DNA from: Bradyrhizobium canariense
GTDB taxonomy: Bacteria > Pseudomonadota > Alphaproteobacteria > Rhizobiales > Xanthobacteraceae
Length of the DNA stretch: 64,000 bases
Assembly: GCF_019402665.1 (NCBI RefSeq)
Contig: NZ_VSST01000014.1
Coordinates: 33,672 to 97,671 of the forward strand
Direction of reading: 5' to 3'
The translations under genes were made by a program, and so were the position numbers. Shown piece by piece: positions 53,071 to 62,990 of the stretch; within the stretch, counting starts at the first letter, position 1; the number at the start of each line of letters is the position of its first letter. The notes beneath the pieces were generated by a model that worked only from the letters and a program-made list of their open reading frames with translations, was not told the origin of the DNA and searched no databases.

Positions 53071-55438
53071 ATTGTCTGCCTCGTTGGCGAGCTTGGGCCA
53101 TAGGGGTGAGTTCGTCGAGCACGACGCCGACGAGCTTGCGCTCGGCGCGGCCGAGCGTGTTCAATATCTCTTCTAGGCCGTCGTTGATGTCGAGGCTGGT
53201 CGGCAGCACCGCCACCAGCGCGTCGGCATCATCGAGCAGCTTGCGGCTGCCGGTCGTGAGTGGCGCCGCGGGACCGTCCAGGATCACGAGGTCATAGCCG
53301 CCGGCGGAGCGTGCCTGCTCGATGGCCTTGCGGATGGCGTCAGTGGCCTTGCCGGCGTCGCGTTCGGCGGCCGGCAATATCGAGATGCCGTTGAGTGTCT
53401 TGATCTCGCGCGCGGCCTTGCTGCCGATCGAAAGCCATCCAACCTTGCTCGGCTCACTCTTGCCGGGACGGTTGACCTTGTTCGAGAGCGAGTGGGCCTG
53501 GTGGTCGGCATCGATCATCAGTACCCGAGCGCCGTCGCGCGCGGCCGCGAGCGCGAAATTCAGCGCGGTCACGCTGCGCCCGGTGGTCTCACTGGCACCG
53601 ACGAGCGCGATAACAGGGATTGTCTTTCCGCCGACGCGCCGGCCCGCCGTAGCGCGCATGTCGCGCCAGGCGTTGAGCAGCGTCGTCAGGGGAAAGCCGG
53701 GGCGCAGCGTCGGCCAGCCTAGCCGGGTGAGGTCGATGCCGCCGCCGGTGGCGAGAATGGCACCGAGCGTGTGGATGACGTCGGCCTCCTGGAGGCGCGC
53801 GATCAGCGGTTTTTCGATCAGGGGCTTCTCGACCATCGAGGGTTGCAGCGGCGGAGCAGCGAGTTCCGGCAGCGCCTCCGCGACTTCCGGGGCTCGCGAG
53901 GCCGGGTGGGGCCGGGCGGTCTCCGCCGTTCGCGAAGGCTCTGAAGCTCGCGGAGCTTGCGGCAACGGAGTGCGATTGGGCCGGGCCGGCGCCGGTGCCG
54001 GCGCGAATGCGCCGGCGAACAGCAGTTCGGCCGCGACGAACCAGCTCGATGCAGCGATCGCGCCGAAGATGAAGCCGATCATGGCGAACAGGCTCATCGC
54101 CGGTGGGAACGAGCGCCGCTGCGGCACCGTCGCTTCGCCGATGATTCGGGCCGCCGAGGTGTTCAGCGTCTCCTGCTCCTCGGTCTCGCGCGAACGCTTG
54201 AGGAACGATTGATAGACGTCACGGCTGGCATCGGCTTCGCGCTCGAGCTCGCGCAAGCGCACGGCGGCCTGGCTGAGCTGGACGCTCTGCCGCTTCTGTG
54301 CCTCCAGCGCCCGGCTGAGCGAGGCTTCAAAGTCGCGGGCACGCGTCAAATCGTTCTTGGCGGACTGCGCGAAGCGGTCGATCTCTTCGTTGATGGTGCG
54401 CTTGAGATCTTCGACCTGCTTCTCGGTCTGGCGCAGCGCCGGATGACGTGGGCCGAGCTCGCCGGCCTGCTCCGCATATTTCTTGCGCGCGTCGGCATAT
54501 TGCGCGCGCAGGTTCGCGATGGTCGGCGATTGCAGCGCTTCGGAGTTCGCGCCCGCATCTGCCGTGGTGCGCCGGCTCGCCTCAATCTGATCGAGGCGCG
54601 CCTGCGCGTCCATGGTCGCGGCGCGGGCGGCGGAAAGCCGCTGGTTGCTGGCGGAAAGCTGCTGGTCGCTGATCAGCGCATCCTGGGTACCGACGAAATT
54701 GTTCTGGGCCTTGTAGGTCGCAAGCACGGTCTCGGCGTTGCGCAGCCGCTCGCGCAACTCCTTCAAGCGGCCGGAGAGATCGTTGGTGGCGCGCCGCGCG
54801 GCTGACGCCTGCGAGTTGCGGGATTCCGCGAGGTAGGCACTGGTCAGCGTGTTGGCGAGCATCGCCGCTTTCGCCGGATCGGTCGACCAGACCTCGATGT
54901 CGACGATGAAGCTCTTCTCGGTCTTGCGGATCGTGATGTGCCGGTTCAGCGCCTCGAGGGCGGCGAGCTGCACTTCCCTCTTCTCCGTGGCGGAGGGCGC
55001 GCGGGGCTGAAGGCCGATCAGACCGAGCAGCGAGGACATCACGCCTTTGCCGTCGGCGCCGCCGCCGAATTCGGGATCCTTGTCCAGATCAGCCTGCTGG
55101 ATCACCTGGAGCAGCACGCTGTTGGAGGTGATCAGGCGCGCCTGGCTCTCGACCACCATCGACATGCCGGAGACGTCCTGCGCGCGAGGCGTTAGCTCGC
55201 GATCGACGAGCTGAAGCTCGCGCGGGTCGACATAGAGTTGGGCGGTGGCGGCGTAGCGGGGCGTCAGGCTCTTGCCCACGGTGACGGCGGCCGTTGCACC
55301 GAGCAGCGCGGCAACGGCAATCGCGACCTTCCGCCGCCAGAGCAGATTGACCAGCTCCAGCACGTTGAAGCCAACCCGAGGCCGCTGCTGCGGGGCCTCC
55401 GGTCCGGCCCGATCTATCGGCTGGTTATAGTCAAGCAT
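53063..55438 (-). CDS. Wzz/GumC-like polysaccharide co-polymerase with BY-kinase-like domain
   Basis: 791 residues. Membrane segment at about 38-58 (KVAIAVAALLGATAAVTVG), a periplasmic Wzz domain with long coiled coils (about 150-440), second membrane segment at about 450-475, a Pro/Ala-rich linker, then a nucleotide-binding domain. Its P-loop reads GASETTGRS (about 613-621), with Arg in place of the usual Lys. Walker A' (VLMIDADHQ) and Walker B (YDLVILDGPAAP) are present, and no C-terminal tyrosine cluster is visible (ARQRGRQYA). It probably sets chain length for the Wzy-type polymerase encoded at 60310-61704, and its kinase domain is likely inactive. Confidence 0.9.
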   Translation of the reverse strand: MLDYNQPIDRAGPEAPQQRPRVGFNVLELVNLLWRRKVAIAVAALLGATAAVTVGKSLTPRYAATAQLYVDPRELQLVDRELTPRAQDVSGMSMVVESQARLITSNSVLLQVIQQADLDKDPEFGGGADGKGVMSSLLGLIGLQPRAPSATEKREVQLAALEALNRHITIRKTEKSFIVDIEVWSTDPAKAAMLANTLTSAYLAESRNSQASAARRATNDLSGRLKELRERLRNAETVLATYKAQNNFVGTQDALISDQQLSASNQRLSAARAATMDAQARLDQIEASRRTTADAGANSEALQSPTIANLRAQYADARKKYAEQAGELGPRHPALRQTEKQVEDLKRTINEEIDRFAQSAKNDLTRARDFEASLSRALEAQKRQSVQLSQAAVRLRELEREADASRDVYQSFLKRSRETEEQETLNTSAARIIGEATVPQRRSFPPAMSLFAMIGFIFGAIAASSWFVAAELLFAGAFAPAPAPARPNRTPLPQAPRASEPSRTAETARPHPASRAPEVAEALPELAAPPLQPSMVEKPLIEKPLIARLQEADVIHTLGAILATGGGIDLTRLGWPTLRPGFPLTTLLNAWRDMRATAGRRVGGKTIPVIALVGASETTGRSVTALNFALAAARDGARVLMIDADHQAHSLSNKVNRPGKSEPSKVGWLSIGSKAAREIKTLNGISILPAAERDAGKATDAIRKAIEQARSAGGYDLVILDGPAAPLTTGSRKLLDDADALVAVLPTSLDINDGLEEILNTLGRAERKLVGVVLDELTPMAQARQRGRQYA

Positions 55439-55729
55439 GATCCCCAGCTTTCATTCCAAGTGCCGCGAGCTGAGGGGGTACTCTTCGCTCTACGCCACGC
55501 ACCTCAGATATAGGTGCCCACTCAACGCAACAGGGAAAATTAACCATACTCATTGAGGGACTATTCACCGAAATGGCAAACAAAGCGTTTAAGCGCATGC
55601 CACTCTTCGACGCGTCGCCGTGACGCATGCGATGGCGCGGTCCTTCAGAGATTAACGGTTCGTTACCGCGTGCATCGTGGCCGCGAGGCTTCGCTGGTCT
55701 TGCGATCGGCTGCGCGCGCACCATGGCCG
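55439..55729. other. Intergenic region upstream of the co-polymerase gene
   Basis: About 290 bp with no gene. It is AT-richer than the flanks (AAAATTAACCATACTCATTGAGG) and should hold the promoter for the wzz-wecG pair. No confident -35/-10 pair was found. Confidence 0.4.
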
Positions 55730-56530
55730 TCAGCTTTTCCGCAGGATGACGTGATAATCGCCGCGGCGGACGTCGGTCCCGCGCGGGAGCATGGCGTTGA
55801 GCACGGCGGCGCCGGCGTCGACCAAGGCTGCGAACAGCGGATTGCGCCGGCGCATCTCGGGATAGCGCGGGCTCTCGACCTCACGGCGGTAGATCATCTC
55901 GAGGCCATTGGCGGCGGCGAACGCTTCGAGCCTCGGTAGCGACACCAGGGGATGGAAGAAGGTCGGGAACGGCGGCTCGCCCGGCAAGCCGGCATCCTTG
56001 ATGCCGCGAATGTGCCGGTAGAACCAGACGTGGAACCAGTGCGGCGAGTATTTGGTGACGACCCCGGACAACGAGCGCGGATTGGGCGCGCCGATCAGGA
56101 TCATCCCGCCGCGCTTGAGCGCATCTCGGAAATTCAGGAGTGCGGCGTCGACGTTGGGAAGATGTTCGATCACGTTGTAGCAGATCACCAGATCGAAGGT
56201 CTCGCGCCCGAAGCGGTAGGTCTGGACGTCGCCGAGGATCGCTTCGTCCGCGTAGCTGTTGTTGCGGACCTGGTCCTCGTCGATATCGACGACGGTGACC
56301 TTGCTGCGGCTCAGCAATTCCGGTGGCAGGACGCTGCACGAGCCGCCTCCGGCTTCGTAGGTGGCGAGCTGGCCCTGCGGCAGTCCGCGGCGCAGTACGT
56401 CGTGGACGGCGAGCAGGCTGTCGCGGGCTTCACCGGGGACGAGATCGTGCAGCGCCTGAGTGCGTGCCATGGCCGCGGGAATTTGGACCGCCGTGGCTGT
56501 CGCGAAATCGATCGTGGCTGGCTTGTTCAT
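55730..56530 (-). CDS. Class I SAM-dependent methyltransferase
   Basis: 266 residues. Motif I is YEAGGGSCS, motif II VTVVDIDEDQ, motif III TFDLVICYNVIEHLPNVDAAL and motif IV LKRGGMILIGAPNP. The C-terminal extension (SPHWFHVWFYRHIRGI) is typical of methyltransferases in polysaccharide loci, and it may methylate a sugar or lipid-linked intermediate. It is divergent from a glycosyltransferase gene. Confidence 0.88.
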   Translation of the reverse strand: MNKPATIDFATATAVQIPAAMARTQALHDLVPGEARDSLLAVHDVLRRGLPQGQLATYEAGGGSCSVLPPELLSRSKVTVVDIDEDQVRNNSYADEAILGDVQTYRFGRETFDLVICYNVIEHLPNVDAALLNFRDALKRGGMILIGAPNPRSLSGVVTKYSPHWFHVWFYRHIRGIKDAGLPGEPPFPTFFHPLVSLPRLEAFAAANGLEMIYRREVESPRYPEMRRRNPLFAALVDAGAAVLNAMLPRGTDVRRGDYHVILRKS

Positions 56531-56923
56531 ATTTTCTGACCGCGCTTGTTCGACTTAAATTTACAGGAAAAATCTCGTGTGCCCGTAGAGCAAATCCGAT
56601 ACCGCGACGCTTCACCCGTCGCGGTACTTACGATCGGGTTAATGAGCATGTGCGTTAACTACGGTATCGTCCACGCCAGCCGCCATCGGCACGGTGGACC
56701 GCGAATTGCAGCATCACTGCGCGCAAGGCTTCGCAGCAGAAACACCCGAAATCAGTTAAGTGCATGGATGGCGGAAAATCGGCGGCGTGGCGCCGTCGCG
56801 AGGCTCAAACCGGCCGTTCATTTTGGGACGTGCCTGTCCCGCGGCGATGTGCCGTCGCGGGACGGCGCTGATCCCCGGATCGAAGCAGGGCTTTTTCAAT
56901 CTATCTCGGACATCTAGAACGTC
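56531..56923. other. 393-bp divergent region with two hairpins
   Basis: No gene is recognised. It lies between divergent starts. One stem-loop is 10 bases long (TACCGCGACG at 56600-56609 with CGTCGCGGTA at 56617-56626). A second has 8-base arms (GTCCCGCG at 56836-56843 with CGCGGGAC at 56856-56863), 61 bases before the glycosyltransferase start. GGGTTAATGA and GCGTTAACTA stretches lie between them. The region must hold both promoters. Confidence 0.55.
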
Positions 56924-57952
56924 ATGACATTGATCCCGACAGACCTGTCTGCCACGCGTATCTCGGATGCCGTGCGCGATCCCCACCGGGAGATCGCGGC
57001 CAGCTCCCGGATTATCGACCTGTCGGTTGGTATCGTCGTCTGCATCCCCTGCTTCCGCCGCCCGCAGCATCTGCGGTCGACGCTGGACTCGCTCGCCAGC
57101 CAGCGCACCCCGCGCTCCTTCGCCGTCGTCATGGTCGAGAACGATGCGGTCCGGCGTGAAAGCGCGCCGGTGGCCGCGGAATATCTCGCCGATGGCAGGC
57201 TCCAGGGTGTCTGCCTGATTGAGAAACGGCAAGGCAACGTCCAGGCGATCAACGCCGCGTTCGAGACGGCGCTGGCGCTGTTTCCCGCCGCGACCCGGTT
57301 CCTGATGATCGACGACGACGAGATCGCCTCGCCTGATTGGCTCGAGCTGATGGTTCGCACCGCGGAGGCGACCGGCGCCGATCTGGTCGGCGGGCCGGTG
57401 CTGCCGGTCTTCGAGGATCGCAGCATGCCCTGGCTTTCGCGCCACCCCGTTTTCTGCCCCGCCTATGATTACAGCGGCGCTGTGCCCCTGATCTACGGCT
57501 GCGGCAATTGCCTGATCACGCGTGCGGCGTTCGAGAGGTTCGCCCGTCCGGCCTTCGACCCGCGCTTCAACTTCCTCGGGGGCGGCGACTGCGATTTCTT
57601 CGTGCGCTGCCGCAATGCCGGCATGACGTTCCACTGGACGGCGGAGGCAGTCATCACCGAGACGGTGCCGCAAAGCCGCACCAGTTTCGGCTGGATCGTG
57701 AAGCGAGGCCTGCGCATCGGCGCGATCAATTATCGTGTGCAGTCCAAGGCCGCGCAGGGCGCCGCGGCGCGAGTGTGGGTGTTTGCGCAGATGCTCGGGA
57801 GGTTGCCGTTGTCGCTGGTGCGCGCGGCCGCTCTGCTGAAATCGTCGAAAGCCTTCGTCGCGATGCATCCCGTGATGGTCGCGCTCGGCTCGGCGCTCGC
57901 CGCGTTCGGCATCGAGCCGAAACCCTATAAGGCCTCGAAGATCGCGTCCTGA
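56924..57952 (+). CDS. Family 2 glycosyltransferase, 1
   Basis: 342 residues. The GT-A nucleotide site is VGIVVCIPCFRRPQHLRSTLDSLASQ and FLMIDDDEIASPDWLELMV, with the DDD metal motif. FNFLGGGDCDFFVRCRNAGMTFHWTAEAVITETVP is the acceptor region, like ExoM/ExoO-type enzymes of succinoglycan-like pathways. A short hydrophobic C-terminus may bind the membrane. It is convergent with the next glycosyltransferase gene, 15 bp apart. Confidence 0.9.
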   Translation: MTLIPTDLSATRISDAVRDPHREIAASSRIIDLSVGIVVCIPCFRRPQHLRSTLDSLASQRTPRSFAVVMVENDAVRRESAPVAAEYLADGRLQGVCLIEKRQGNVQAINAAFETALALFPAATRFLMIDDDEIASPDWLELMVRTAEATGADLVGGPVLPVFEDRSMPWLSRHPVFCPAYDYSGAVPLIYGCGNCLITRAAFERFARPAFDPRFNFLGGGDCDFFVRCRNAGMTFHWTAEAVITETVPQSRTSFGWIVKRGLRIGAINYRVQSKAAQGAAARVWVFAQMLGRLPLSLVRAAALLKSSKAFVAMHPVMVALGSALAAFGIEPKPYKASKIAS

Positions 57953-57967
57953 CGCCGAGGTCGCGGT

Positions 57968-58954
57968 CTAAATACCGAAGCAGGCGAGGGCGACCCTAAC
58001 CGCGGAACGCGGCAGCGATTTGAGCGAGCGGCGCCCGACCATCCCGAGATAGGCGAAGGCCTGGCGATATCTGCCGAAGCGGACCGCTTGCATCGCCGAA
58101 TACGTGACGAGATGAACCTCGGCGGCCCGGCGCAGCCCGGCTGCCATGCCCGCGGGCAGTCGCGCCATGATCAACCCGTCGTCGAATATTCGTGCGATCG
58201 CCGGAAAGAAATCCTGTGGCGTCCGCGCCGCCGCGTTCATGGTGTTGGCCGTGTGCAGGCGGTAGTCGAGCAGAAGGTTTGGCGCAAATTCGAATTCGCC
58301 GATCGCGGCAAGGCGGCACCAGCAGTGCCAGTCTTCGCAATATCTGAGCGAGACGTCGAAGCCGCCGATAGCGCGGAAGGCCTCTGCACGTGCCAGCGCA
58401 ATGCCGCCATTGACGATGAAGTTTCCGGCCGCGAGCCGCGCCAGCACGTCGCCGGACGGTTTGCGGCGTCCTTTCAGCAGATCCCGGCGGCCGATCTGCC
58501 GTCCCTCGCTGTCGATCGTGTTGTAGTCGCCGTAGACAAGAACCGCTCGCGGCGCGGCACGCGCAGCGGCCAGCAGGGCCGCGACCGCGCCGGGCCGCAG
58601 GCGATCGTCGGCATCGAGGAAGAGCAGCCATTGGCTGCTCGCATGCTGCGCGCCGAGATTGCGCGCTGCCGAAACGCCGGCGGTGCCGTTGGTCATCAGG
58701 CGCAGTCGCGGGTCACGAATGGCACGGACAATCGCGGTGGTGCTGTCGGTCGAGCCGTCGTCCACGACGATCACTTCGGTGACCTCGGTTTGCGCCAGTG
58801 CGCTGGCGAGGGTTTCGCCGATATAGGTCGCAACATTCTTGGCCGGAATGACGACGGACACCGACGTGGTTGAGCCGACCTGCAGCGGGACGCGCGCCGC
58901 CGGTACGACGCGCGATGTCGCCGGCAATTCGAGAATGTCTTCCGCGGTGATCAA
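57968..58954 (-). CDS. Family 2 glycosyltransferase, 2
   Basis: 328 residues from TTG 58954, preceded by AAGGCGAG; no ATG or GTG is placed well, and the frame stays open to 59164. GT-A motifs: VSVVIPAKNVATYIGETLASALAQT, VIVVDDGSTDSTT, NGTAGVSAARNLGAQHASSQWLLFLDADDRLRPGA and GGFDVSLRYCEDWHCWCRLAAIG, where Glu-Asp is the likely base. It probably adds one sugar to the repeating unit. The starting codon is uncertain. Confidence 0.88.
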   Translation of the reverse strand: MITAEDILELPATSRVVPAARVPLQVGSTTSVSVVIPAKNVATYIGETLASALAQTEVTEVIVVDDGSTDSTTAIVRAIRDPRLRLMTNGTAGVSAARNLGAQHASSQWLLFLDADDRLRPGAVAALLAAARAAPRAVLVYGDYNTIDSEGRQIGRRDLLKGRRKPSGDVLARLAAGNFIVNGGIALARAEAFRAIGGFDVSLRYCEDWHCWCRLAAIGEFEFAPNLLLDYRLHTANTMNAAARTPQDFFPAIARIFDDGLIMARLPAGMAAGLRRAAEVHLVTYSAMQAVRFGRYRQAFAYLGMVGRRSLKSLPRSAVRVALACFGI

Positions 58955-59162
58955 GATACGGCTCGCCTTTAACGGTCTGTTAACCAGGGCGCTTCTGCGA
59001 GTTGGGAATGCGACCGATCGCAACCTTGGCCGTCGCGAATGATACTCGCATTGGAAAAAAAGCGTCGCCGCGAAGGCTGCCGCAGCGCTGGTTTCGTCAA
59101 TTAGCGTTAAGCCGCAGGCATTAAGCCTGTGGCAAATTTTGAAGAGTGCGACAGCCGGTCCC

Positions 59163-60269
59163 ATGCGAGAATGGGCAACCTGGCTGCCGCGGATGGACCC
59201 AGTGCCCGCAAAGACATTCGACTACGATCCCGACGACATGGTCCTCAACCTGTTCTACGAGGACAAGGACGATCGCTGGTTTCCCGGCGATCGGCATCTG
59301 CGGCGCATGGCGCGTCGCATGCTGCTCGGCGAGCCGCGCATGAGCGGGCAGCTCCGCGTGTTCCTCAATCTCTGTGCAGGGCTCGATCGGCTCGGTATCC
59401 GCTATCGCGTCAACGACTATGGCTACATCGCGCGGCATCCGGGCGAACTCGCCTGCATCATCGGCCGCACCTTCCTGCTCGACAAATTCGCTTGGAAAAA
59501 TCCGATCCTGCTCGGCGTTGCCGCCCACAATCATCCGCTCGACGATCCCGACCTGTTCAAGCGCCTGCCGGTCAAGAAGGTCGTGGTGCCCGGCCCGTGG
59601 TACGCCGACATGTATCGGCCGCATTGGCCCGACACGGAGGCTTGGCCGATCGGCATCGACACGGATCTCTGGGCACCGTCGCCGACCTCGCAAAAGAGTG
59701 TCGACGTCCTGATCTACGACAAGGTGCATTGGGATCGCGATCGCTACGCGGCGGAGCTGATCGAACCCGTCCGCGCCCGGCTCACGAGGGAAGGCCGCCC
59801 GTTCACCGAGCTGCGTTACGGCAGCTACAAGGAGGAAGACTATCAAGCCGCGCTCGCGCGTTCGCGTGCGATGATTTTCCTCTGCCAGAACGAGAGCCAG
59901 GGCATCGCCTATCAGCAGGCATTGTCTTGCGGCGTCCCGGTGCTCGCCTGGGATCCCGGCGGCCCCTGGCGGGACCCCGATTATTATCCGCATCGCGTCC
60001 AGTTCGCCCCGGTCTCGTCGGTGCCGTACTGGGACGATCGTTGCGGCGCCAAGTTCGTCGACATCGCCGGGTTCGAGGCGGGCTGGGATGATTTCTGGGC
60101 CGGGTGCGCCGCCGATACGTTCGATCCGCGCGGCTTCGTGCTCGACAACCTCACGCTGGAACAGCGCGCGCTTCAATATTACGAAATCGCGCGGAGCATC
60201 GTGCGGCAGCACGCGGTGCCGCGGGGTTCCGTTGGACTGGTTGACGAATGCTTAACAGGGATCGGCTAA
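59163..60269 (+). CDS. GT-B fold glycosyltransferase
   Basis: 368 residues from ATG 59163 (TTG 59139 is possible). The C-terminal half has the GT1/GT4 nucleotide-sugar motif: ARSRAMIFLCQNESQGIAYQQALSCGVPVLAWDPGGPW, with an E-x7-type acidic pair. The N-terminal half is less like known families. It starts a run of four plus-strand genes, the next being the polymerase 40 bp later. Confidence 0.82.
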   Translation: MREWATWLPRMDPVPAKTFDYDPDDMVLNLFYEDKDDRWFPGDRHLRRMARRMLLGEPRMSGQLRVFLNLCAGLDRLGIRYRVNDYGYIARHPGELACIIGRTFLLDKFAWKNPILLGVAAHNHPLDDPDLFKRLPVKKVVVPGPWYADMYRPHWPDTEAWPIGIDTDLWAPSPTSQKSVDVLIYDKVHWDRDRYAAELIEPVRARLTREGRPFTELRYGSYKEEDYQAALARSRAMIFLCQNESQGIAYQQALSCGVPVLAWDPGGPWRDPDYYPHRVQFAPVSSVPYWDDRCGAKFVDIAGFEAGWDDFWAGCAADTFDPRGFVLDNLTLEQRALQYYEIARSIVRQHAVPRGSVGLVDECLTGIG

Positions 60270-60309
60270 CTCTTGGAGCTTCCCCCGGCTTCACCACTAC
60301 TCTCGAGCC

Positions 60310-61704
60310 ATGGATCGCAGCGCTACTGATATGACCGACGTCGAGGCCCGATCGTTCGGCGGCGTCCTGCGCGATGGGCTTGCGGGGATCGACGCCGTGC
60401 GGGCGGCGCGCTGCCTCGTCGCAGTCGCAGCCCTGCTCCTGGTGCTGGTGACGCTCGATCCGTTTCCTGACCTGCGCAACGAGGATGTCACCACCGTCGT
60501 CGGCGGACGGATGGCGCTCACTTATGTCTCCTGGGGCTTGCTGGCGGCGGTCGCGGTACTGTTGGTCGCCGCAACGGATGCGCCCGCGCTGAAGACGCTG
60601 GTGACGCCGCTGCATCTCTGCCTGGTCGGATGGCTGTTGATCAACATCGTCTTCTCCGAGAATCGCGGAGTCTCGATGCAGCGCTTCGTGCTCGCAGCCA
60701 GCGTGATGTCGCTCGCGGTGCTTTTGCCGTTGCTGCCGCCGACGCAGCGCAGCTTCAACCTGTGTCTCGGCGGCGCCGCGCTCGTATTGCTTACCCTCTG
60801 CTATCTCGGCGTCTTCCTGGCGCCGCAATACTCGATGCACACCGCACTCGACGTCACCGAGCCGCAGTTGGCCGGCGACTGGCGCGGCAGCTTTGGTCAC
60901 AAGAACATCGCTTCGCCGGTGATGACCATCCTGATCTATGTCGGCATTTATCTGTCCGCCGTCGGCTCCTTCGTGATGGGGCCGGCCATCGCCGCGCTGG
61001 CCGGAATCTTCCTGATCTTCACCGGCGGCAAGACGTCGTCGGTGCTGTGTCTTGCGATCTACGCGCTCGCCTCGCTGGTCTGCGTCACGCCGAGCCTGTG
61101 GCTGAGGCGGATGATCTGCTTCGTGCCGCTGATCGTGATGAACCTGCTGACAGTCGGCAGCGTCCTGAGCCCGGCGCTCGGGGCGATGACGCGGCTGCTT
61201 CCGCTCGATCCCACCTTCACCGGCCGTTCTGCCATCTGGGAGTTCGCGCTCGCAGCCGTCGCCGAGAAGCCGACCATTGGTCACGGCTACGCCGCGTTCT
61301 GGGACGACGTGACGGCACGGCAGACCGTCCAGGGCGCCGAATGGGCAACGAGCGCCGCGCACAGCCACAACAGCTATCTCGACCTCGCGGTCACCATCGG
61401 CCTTCCGGGGTTGTTGCTGGTGATCCTCGTCTTCGTGCTCGCGCCGCTCGGCAATTTCCAGACGGCCCGAACTCACAACCGCAGCGGTGCGTTGGCAAAG
61501 CTGTTCCTGACCGTGTGGCTGTTCGGCCTGTACTACGGGGCCACCGAGACCTTCCTGCTCGAACGGCAGAATCCGATCTGGTTCATGTTCGCTGTTGCCG
61601 TGGCCGGCCTGCACTTCCTGGCCAGGTTCCAATGCGTCGCGGAAACGGATGACTTGTCGCAGCCGGTGCTGCCGCAGTGGCATCGGCTTAACGATAAGCG
61701 GTGA
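60310..61704 (+). CDS. O-antigen ligase / Wzy-type exopolysaccharide polymerase
   Basis: 464 residues with about ten to twelve membrane segments. The Wzy_C/O-antigen ligase region is seen in LAGDWRGSFGHKNIASPVM and the large periplasmic loop GRSAIWEFALAAVAEKPTIGHGYAAFWDD...AAHSHNSYLDLAVTIGLPG, with the HNSYLD motif of this family. ExoQ has a similar layout. It should join lipid-linked repeat units, with the co-polymerase encoded at 53063-55438 setting the length. Confidence 0.92.
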   Translation: MDRSATDMTDVEARSFGGVLRDGLAGIDAVRAARCLVAVAALLLVLVTLDPFPDLRNEDVTTVVGGRMALTYVSWGLLAAVAVLLVAATDAPALKTLVTPLHLCLVGWLLINIVFSENRGVSMQRFVLAASVMSLAVLLPLLPPTQRSFNLCLGGAALVLLTLCYLGVFLAPQYSMHTALDVTEPQLAGDWRGSFGHKNIASPVMTILIYVGIYLSAVGSFVMGPAIAALAGIFLIFTGGKTSSVLCLAIYALASLVCVTPSLWLRRMICFVPLIVMNLLTVGSVLSPALGAMTRLLPLDPTFTGRSAIWEFALAAVAEKPTIGHGYAAFWDDVTARQTVQGAEWATSAAHSHNSYLDLAVTIGLPGLLLVILVFVLAPLGNFQTARTHNRSGALAKLFLTVWLFGLYYGATETFLLERQNPIWFMFAVAVAGLHFLARFQCVAETDDLSQPVLPQWHRLNDKR

Positions 61705-61769
61705 GGTCACTTGTGGCCGCGACAAAACATAATCTATCTGGAAACACCCAGTAATCGCATGTCCCGCGG

Positions 61770-62915
61770 ATGACGATCCTCAGCGTCGAGCAACCAGATG
61801 ATCTTGTGTCCAGCGCGTCGGGAATCGCGGTCGATTTCGTGCGTGACTGGAAGCAGGCCGCATCGCGCCTGAACGCTGGCCATCGCACTGCATTCCAGCA
61901 TGGCTATTGGCTTAGCGCCTGGTACGAGGCGTTCCACGATCTCTCGCCGCTGATTGCATTGATCTCCGATGCCACGACTGGCAAGGACATCGCAATGGTG
62001 CCGATGATCAGCCATCTCAGGCGCGGCATCCGCATCGTCGAATTCGCCGATCTCGGCGTCTCCGACAACAACGCGCCGATTCTGGCGCTCGATGCCGCGC
62101 TGGACGCGGCGGCGGCGGATGCGATCGGCAAGGCGTTGATCGACGCATTGCGCGCATTGCCGGACCGCTTCGATTTGCTGCGCCTGAAGAAGATGCCGGC
62201 CCAGATTGGCAGCAACCCGAACCCGCTGGTGTCGCTCGGCCGGATCGGATCCTGCTCGCTCAACGGCAACCTCGTGCTGACCGGCGACGACTATGAAGAT
62301 TACCGGGCCTCGATCAAGCGCATGCAGATGCCACGCTGCTGGCGCGTCTTCAGCCGTCACGCCGGCGCGCGATTCGAGATCGCCACCGATGTCGCGCGTG
62401 CGCGCGAGCTGCTGGACGTGATGGATGCCCAGCAGCAGGCGCGCATGCGAAAGCTCGGCTCGCGCTTCGTCCTCAACGACGAAACCCATGCGCAGTTCTA
62501 TCGCGAGGTCGCCCGCCAGGGTGCTGCGGACGGTTACGCCGTCATTTCGGCGCTGGTCTGCGACGAGGCCGTCGTTGCCACCACGCTCGGCGTCAGGTCT
62601 GGTGCGACCTATTTCCTGCTGCGCATCAGCCACGCCGGCGATTCCTGGTCGAACTGCTCGCCGGGGCTGCTCGTGACCGAGCGCACCATGGCGGCGCTGC
62701 ATGCCGACGGCGTGCGCCGTTTCGACCTCAGCATCGGCAACCAGGACTACAAGCGCCGCTTCGGCGCCGAGCCGGTGCCGCTGACCGATGTCAGCGTCGC
62801 GCTGTCCTGGCGCGGCATGCTCTTCGCGTGGCGTGACCATGTCGCGCAGGGCCTGCGCCGTCACCCCAGGCTCGCCGCCTTTGCGGCGCAGGCGATGGGC
62901 AAGGGGACGCGCTGA
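61770..62915 (+). CDS. CelD/BcsL-type GNAT acyltransferase (FemAB-like)
   Basis: 381 residues. The N-terminal part (SRLNAGHRTAFQHGYWLSAWYEAF) and GADGYAVISALVCDEAVVATTLGVRSGATYFLLRISHAGDSWSNCSPGLLVTERTMAALHADGVRRFDLSIGNQDYKRRFGAEPVPL match the Acetyltransf_6/CelD family. These are thought to acylate sugars of exopolysaccharides or cellulose. It begins 65 bp after the polymerase gene and is likely cotranscribed with it. Confidence 0.88.
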   Translation: MTILSVEQPDDLVSSASGIAVDFVRDWKQAASRLNAGHRTAFQHGYWLSAWYEAFHDLSPLIALISDATTGKDIAMVPMISHLRRGIRIVEFADLGVSDNNAPILALDAALDAAAADAIGKALIDALRALPDRFDLLRLKKMPAQIGSNPNPLVSLGRIGSCSLNGNLVLTGDDYEDYRASIKRMQMPRCWRVFSRHAGARFEIATDVARARELLDVMDAQQQARMRKLGSRFVLNDETHAQFYREVARQGAADGYAVISALVCDEAVVATTLGVRSGATYFLLRISHAGDSWSNCSPGLLVTERTMAALHADGVRRFDLSIGNQDYKRRFGAEPVPLTDVSVALSWRGMLFAWRDHVAQGLRRHPRLAAFAAQAMGKGTR

Positions 62916-62990
62916 CGCGCTGCCCTGGATTGCAGGGTCACGCGATTATCGCAATCGTTGTGTTATCGTCGCCTGTTTCCCGGAGGCGAC

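Noticed and set aside
60151..61725. Minus-strand open frame of 524 codons
   Set aside because: Antisense to the polymerase gene; rich in Gln, His and Arg, and without a ribosome site or domain.
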